From assembly GCA_020226215.1 (NCBI GenBank), contig CM035233.1, forward strand, positions 26,415,150-26,479,149: 64,000 nt of DNA, in the 5' to 3' direction. The stretch is from Sindora glabra. Taxonomy: Eukaryota; Streptophyta; Magnoliopsida; Fabales; Fabaceae. Positions 58,568-64,000 of the stretch are shown piece after piece; within the stretch, counting starts at the first letter, position 1, and every line of letters begins with the position of its first letter. The position numbers and the translations under genes are program-made. The notes under the pieces were generated by a model. It was given only the letters and a program-made list of their open reading frames with translations. It ran no database searches and was not told where the DNA came from.

Positions 58568-60302
58568 TGTAACAACCTAAATTAGGATAAGAAATAAAAA
58601 AATAAAATAATAAATAGAATAGATTTAGGATAATTAACTTAAGAATTTGTTGAATTTTGAAAAATTAGATAAATAAAAAAAGTAAGAAAATAAGTTGAAA
58701 ATATCGAAAATTAATTTCAAAAATTTATAGCCAGCTTAAATTAATTTTTAGGGCTTAAAAATGATTGTGGAAGATCAAAATTAGAGTTCTAAAAATATTT
58801 AAAGGTTTAAGGGTGAACATGCAAGAAAGTGGAAGATTTAAGGCCAAATTGTAGTAAACCGTTTTATCTTTTTAAGTGATTTAAGTTTTATTTGTATTAG
58901 GTTAGTTGACCTAATTTTTGAAAGCCCAAATTTGACTTTTGAGGCCAAAAAACATAGGCCCATAGCTGGCCTAAGCTTTTAAGGGAAGTTAAGGACCTAA
59001 ATGAGAAAAAGGTAAAATTTGAGGTCATTTTGTAATAAATCCTAATTAGCCTATTTATGTGGATTAATTTTATTGGCTATAGGCGTAATTATTTTCTGAA
59101 TCTTTAGCCTTTTGAACATGGAAGCTAGCTCCTCCAAGTGTCCCAATATTTTTTTATTTCAAAATCTAAGACAAATTAGTAAATAAACAAAAGATTTTCT
59201 CAATTAGGGCTTGCTTGGAACTATAAATACTTGATTGGCCAATTTTAAAGCAAATTTCTACTTATTTGGCCCAAAAAAATGTGAGAGAAGGAGAAGAAGA
59301 CCAACATTTTCAAGGAAAGCAAAAAGAGCTTTTACAACTTGCTTTTTAAAATAGAAAGGTAATCAAAGAGTTTTCTTCAAATTTCCTTCATAAACTGTAG
59401 TTATTCTTCTTCCTAAATATCTAAAATTTAATTTATGGTTATGAAGCTTCTCCTTGTTGGTTCAAAGAATTTCTTGCAAGTTTAAAAAGGAAAAAGATTA
59501 GGTTGAGTGATTATTCCTACTATTTTTAAGATCATGTTAAGATATGAGTTACAATATGGTTAATTTATGATTCCTTTTACTTATTTTGTTATAAGTTATG
59601 ACATGTTATTGCTTTGAGGCCTTTATTATGATCTTCAATTGAGATATTGTTAGGAATTAATTTTGGAAAGATTGAGAGAAGAAATCATTAAGTTTGTGTG
59701 GAATGGTTGAAGGTAGGAATTATAATGGTGAAATTAGTTTTTCTATCTCATACTGATTAGGGGTCTTGCTACTTTTGACAATTTGGAATTTAGAAAAATT
59801 TTAAAATCTTAAATTCGAGACATACTAAAGTCTTATTTAGTGTTGGAATGGATGAGGAGCGGTTAATAGTTGAGAGAAAGGTTGGTGACCTTGAGCTTAG
59901 GGAGGCGGGGGATAAGGTTGGACTGAAGGTATAAGAGGAGTTATGTATACCTACTATTACCATTTCTATAACTACACAATACAAATAAAGAATATCTAAT
60001 TGAGAAATTGTTCATTTGTTACTAAATAGGCATTTAATTAGAATGAAAAATTAGTTTTTCCTAATTGAGGATTTTCTAAGTAGATAAAGGATTAGCCACT
60101 CACTGAGTATATTTTATCCTTATTCTTTGTTGTGTACATTTAATGTCAGGTACCGATCATGGAACTAAGGTAGTAGATTGATACTTGTGTAGTAATCTTT
60201 CAATTTCTCCATGATATCCATAGGATACTTTATGACATAGGTTTAGTCTGTATAATTTGAAATGTTTTGCAAATTATATGTTTATATAAGTGAATTTTTT
60301 GG

Positions 60303-60367
<65 letters not shown>

Positions 60368-60540
60368 ATGATTTTTAAACACATAATGTATGCAGTTTAA
60401 TTTTTGAGTTTAGATGTTTGCAATAATAATTTAATAAGGGTATCAAAGAATTAGAGGCTTGTAAGGATATCTAGTTACCATGGTAGCACTAATTAGGTAT
60501 CTTTACGCTGGTTATGATAACTATAAGATAGATCATGACA
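58568..60540 (+). repeat. 3' LTR of the Tekay-like element
   Basis: Begins TGTAACAACC and ends ATGACA. The (TA)n tract at about 60,306-60,356 corresponds to that of the 5' LTR but is longer, as expected for independent slippage after insertion. Confidence 0.88.
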
Positions 60541-60630
60541 TTAAACAAGTTATTGAGTCGATTCAAAGTGTTTACTAGCTTAATTTGACTCAAGTGCAAG
60601 CTAAAACTTTAATTTATTTGAATATGAGTT

Positions 60631-62579
60631 TGTTATATCCTAAGCATTTTAAAATTTTATTTTAATTAATTATTTACTAATTATATATACATGTGTAGAT
60701 AATTGAGAATATTGTGGATATTTTTAGGGAATGTTTAAATTAAGAAAAATGAGGTTTTATAACTAAAATAAATATAATTAATTTAATTATGGGGTTGTGT
60801 GAAGTTAAGTTTGAGTAGGAGTGTATAAAGGAGATTTAGGTGATAATTTCTCATTTTACCTTTGAATAAACATAACGTGACCAAACTACCCTTTTCTTAT
60901 ATTAATCCTTTAACTATCTATTTCACTATTCTCCCTTTAGACATCAGTCGAACCTCCCTCCCCCTTTCATTCTTTCTTCAACCTCTCTTCAAATTGCAAG
61001 TTATTTCTCAAGGATTCAACTAATTTTCTATAAGGATTTGCTACCAAACTTTCTCTAATCAAGGTAATCCTTTAAAATTTAGGACTTTGGATTACGTTTC
61101 TTCAATTTTGATGAGAGAAAAGGGAATTGGGGATTCTTTTTCTTTTCATCCTAAACTTTGAAAATTTTGTTGAATAAGGTGATCAAGATACTTTGACAAC
61201 CTCTTTTCTAGTCTCCTCCATCAATAGGTATGTATATAATCTACTTAGTTACTAGAAGTGTAGGTTTAAATTATTGGTTTAATTATTAGTTGGTTTGTGT
61301 GGTATTTAATAATTTGTGACTTGAATCTTTTATTAAAATGAACCCTTGTTGTCTTTAACTAAAGAATATTGTTGGATAATGCTTGTATAACGGTTAATTA
61401 GTTGAAATGTTGTTTATAAGTTGAGAGTGCAAAGTTGGTTATTTGGTTTTGCATTTTGGACAAATTTTTGGAAATTCCAGAATGATATTCAAATATGGTA
61501 TTCAATTATAGGCTTGAATTTCACTTTCATCTGGCCATATTTGGATATTATATTCAAATATTGCACCAAGAGTTTATCTCTAGTTGGCAATATTCAAATG
61601 TAGTATTTGAATATGGCCTTAGAACTTGTGCTTCAAAAGCCATACTCAAGTATTATGTTTGAGTACTTAAAAAAATGAATAGCTTCTAAATGGTTATACT
61701 CGAATACTATATTTGAATATGAGCTTTAAACTTTGGTTTTAGAGTCCTTTATTCAAACACTATACTTGAGTACCACTGTATTTTCCTTTAAAAATGTTTT
61801 ATGAATTAATATGTGAGGTTAATTTTTTGATATGTATATAAACCTACTAACCATAAAAATATTGATAAATGATGTTTAGGTTAATCTAATAATAATATGT
61901 GAGATAATATAAGTAAGTTTGGATGATTTATGTGATACAGATGAGAATGAAAAGTGCTTAGAGATTATATGTATAATTGTGAAACTCAATTAATGTTGAA
62001 AATTATGACATGGTTATGAACAAAAATGTGATTTGTAATGATTGAGAATATGTTGAAATTAGGAGAGACATTATTATGAAATTAAAACATTGATACTAAA
62101 TTCAAATATATTTTTATGAATAGATAAGGTTCCTAGAGGAATAAGATTGGGGTTATGAATAGATAAAGATAATGGGGAGGCATAGGGTGACTTAAATCTT
62201 CTTCTTTGTATGAAATTTATTATTGTTGTCATTTTTAATATTATTTATGCATGTAAATTAAAATATGATGTGAATTAATTATTGAAAGGCATAATACATG
62301 ATAATGTTTAATCAAGTAAATTATTTGCATATTGAGACTCACTATTTTAAACTTTTACAAACATGCATATTAAAGCTTCTTAGCTACTATTATTAGCTTA
62401 GGAGTAGAGATCTCCTTAACTTTCTTTAAATGAAATCATAATCAAGGTAGGAAGTATATAAAAAACAATATGGACCTTGTAGATAGTTTTATGTATACTA
62501 TAATGTAACTTTTATGTTGTAGATGTTTGACTTATCTATAAAATTAAATTAAATTAGTTAGCTAGTTAGCAACTATGTA
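60631..62579 (+). repeat. Probable 5' LTR of a further Gypsy element (tentative)
   Basis: Inferred from what follows: a decayed primer-site-like word at 62581-62592 and a gag remnant from about 62,922. A TGTTATATCC at 60631 could be the start. The ~1.95-kb length would equal that of the neighbouring element's LTR, though the sequences are not alike. The interior holds the 53-bp palindrome array. The other LTR lies beyond the window, so this cannot be confirmed here. Confidence 0.35.
61484..61773. repeat. 53-bp tandem array with conserved 25-bp quasi-palindromes (six units)
   Basis: Units start at 61484, 61537, 61590, 61642, 61696 and 61749 (spacings 53, 53, 52, 54, 53). Each has a 25-bp core, such as ATATTCAAATGTAGTATTTG with ATAT-ending right arm at 61590-61614, where the two 10-base arms are perfectly complementary. 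The ~28-bp spacers between cores are much more diverged. The first core has lost most of its right-arm complementarity. Confidence 0.85.
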
Positions 62580-62580
62580 A

Positions 62581-62592
62581 TGATACCAAAGT
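62581..62592 (+). other. Possible decayed primer binding site
   Basis: TGATACCAAAGT differs from TGGTATCAGAGC at four positions, all transitions. Only the gag remnant downstream makes this reading plausible. Confidence 0.3.
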
Positions 62593-62921
62593 AGATTTAA
62601 ATAAGCTTATGAAAATTAAGAACTAGATCCATGCCAATCAAGGCTAAGTAGGTTGAGACAAGCTATGGTCTAGGATTTAAGTGGGGAATAGGGGGCTTTA
62701 AGATAGAATAAATAGGATGTGATTATAACTGCTTATTTATGGGTTAGTCAAAACTCTATTAGTGATGTGCGTGGGCTCAGGAACAAATATCACTAATACC
62801 ATTTTGGTGGACCTTAAAAAAATTATTTAATGGTAGTAGTAAGGCTTTTCATAGAATAGTTGTTTATGACTTGCGTGTATGTGAATGTGAACTAAACATT
62901 TGAAGTCCTCTAAAATTAAGA

Positions 62922-64000
62922 AATGGAAGAATCTAGTAGTCCTTAGGCTAGTGATCTGGGTGATAAAGAATCACCTAAAGGTTTGTATGCCTGTAATGAT
63001 AGACACGAAGGAAATGATGATTAGAATATCTCCTTGTGGGCTATTACTTTTTAGAAACAAATATGAATTGATGTAGTTCAAGTTCTTTACTAGGAAAATA
63101 AGTGAGAATAACATAGGGACTAGAAGGATCAAGCCTCCTCCAAAGAAGAGAAAAAGAACTAACCCTTCCTTAAGAAAACCTTACTAATAAACTCCAAATT
63201 ATACATGAATTCAACAAACTTAAACCTCCTCATTTCATTGGTATGAATCCAAATGTAGATTTGCATTGATTTCTTCAAATCAAGAAATATAGGAAAATGT
63301 TTTCATGTTTTAACTAGATACTTATTAAACTCATTAGCTATAAATTGGAAGATATTGCTTATTTTGGGTTCTCTAATATTGTAGAGAATAGGGAATCCAT
63401 CTTACCACCCTTAACTTAGTTTACTTTTCAAGAACTCTTTATTGGTCACATTTTTCCTCTTAGTGTTCGAGAAGTTAATATTTAAGAATTCAAGTATTTG
63501 AAACAAAGGTCTATTTTCTAGATAAAAAAGTGAAAGTTCAATAGTTTGCATATGACCTTTGTGATCATTTCTTGATTTTTACATATGTCACCTGAACAAT
63601 CATATTCTAAGTTATTATTGGCTAGACACTCTAGGTAAAATATAGAATCAAAAATTGAGAAGAAGGAAAGGCCCAATATGGAAGAAAGCATAATAGATTT
63701 GAAGGACCTATTTACCTAATCAATGTAAGGGGGATAGTTCCTTCTAATCCTCCTTATGGTGAAAAGAGCTAATCAATTTCAAGCTTTCATCTTAGAAATG
63801 CCTTTAATTGACCTTTAAGAGTGAGATGTCAAGGATATCTATCTTTTCATTTTAATGCCTTGGCTAGCTTTGGTAAGGGAAAATCTTAAAGTGGAAGAAA
63901 TTTCCAAGGACAACCACTTGGATGTGTGTAGTGTGGAAACAAGCATTTGAGACCTTGCAAAAAAGTGAATATTATATGCAATTAGTACAGTTAGTTAGGC
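62922..64000 (+). pseudogene. gag: Degenerate gag of another Gypsy element, running off the window
   Basis: A possible start MEESSSP at 62922 is followed by a decayed N-terminus. From about 63,210, LKPPHFIGMNPNVDLH, ISYKLEDIAYFGFSN and TFQELFIGHIFPLSVREVN are recognisable as the gag core of a chromovirus-type element (compare GYQLEDIAHFWY in the Tekay-like gag here). Near 63,930 CGNKHLRPC looks like the second half of a Cys-His knuckle, one base out of frame with the upstream Cys. Stops are numerous. Further parts would lie past the window end. Confidence 0.55.

Larger units (their letters stand above)
48823..60540 (+). mobile_element. Tekay-like Ty3/Gypsy element, interrupted by a CACTA element
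   Basis: LTRs at 48823-50797 and 58568-60540 (1975 and 1973 bp), flanked by a perfect TTAAA duplication (48818-48822 and 60541-60545). The right LTR starts TGTAACAACC and ends ATGACA. The left termini have decayed (GGTAAAAACA...AATA). Gag with a CCHC knuckle, protease, RT, RNase H, integrase and a C-terminal chromodomain-like tail follow in Gypsy order, giving a Tekay/Del-like chromovirus. A CACTA element splits the integrase tail. Without it the element is about 8.86 kb. The LTRs differ by more than 10% over the first ~280 bp by eye, and every domain has many stops, so it is older than the other Gypsy elements here. Confidence 0.88.

Overview
This is a transposable-element-dense, AT-rich stretch of a plant nuclear genome, most likely a eudicot. 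The evidence is the set of families present: Ty3/Gypsy elements of plant lineages with tRNA-iMet and tRNA-Asp primer sites, a PIF/Harbinger transposon with its Myb/SANT partner gene, a MULE carrying a plant mobile domain (PMD) gene, a CACTA element and a tRNA-derived SINE. The species cannot be resolved. I see no host gene that I can support, no rRNA or tRNA gene and no CRISPR array. Nearly every coding region is broken, mostly by stops of the kind left by C-to-T decay of CAG, CAA or TGG codons.

Layout. 276-1941 is a solo LTR with a GTTAC target duplication. 2052-21520 is a ~7 kb plus-strand chromovirus-type Gypsy element (619-bp LTRs, CTTG flanks) split inside gag by a 12.5 kb minus-strand Athila-like Gypsy element (4442-16903, CTACA duplication). 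21521-25196 is AT-rich and holds a MITE-like hairpin and a compound microsatellite. 25197-31727 is a PIF/Harbinger element (TTA flanks) with a DDE nuclease pseudogene, a Myb/SANT-like pseudogene and a 380-bp tandem duplication. 32828-41947 is a 9.1 kb MULE with a perfect 9-bp duplication (ACCTAAATC), carrying a MuDR-type transposase pseudogene and a PMD pseudogene. A 695-bp foldback relative of the same family, with its own 9-bp duplication (TATCTACTC), sits inside it. An older inverted repeat flanks the MULE on both sides. 44.9-48 kb is an unclassified region bounded by direct repeats and containing a SINE (47303-47524, 15-bp duplication). 48823-60540 is a Tekay-like Gypsy element (about 1.97-kb LTRs, TTAAA duplication) interrupted by a 2857-bp non-autonomous CACTA element (CTA duplication). 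From about 60.6 kb to the end is the 5' part of another degenerate Gypsy element.

Relative ages. Hand-counted LTR mismatches give about 6% for the Athila-like element (first ~335 bp) and about 11% for its chromovirus host (whole LTR), which fits the nesting. The Tekay-like LTRs look more diverged still.

Most unusual signals. Three unrelated elements carry regularly spaced arrays of short palindromes. The MULE ends hold GGCGCC-N9-GGCGCC units every 33-34 bp, just upstream of a TATA box. The Athila-like element holds ACACGGG...CCCGTGT units, some spaced 95 bp apart and related to units in its LTR. A 53-bp-period array near 61.5 kb keeps a 25-bp quasi-palindrome while its spacers have decayed. 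In several units the two arms have changed together, which points to selection on the hairpin or palindrome. All coordinates of nested elements, LTRs and target duplications were read directly from the sequence.
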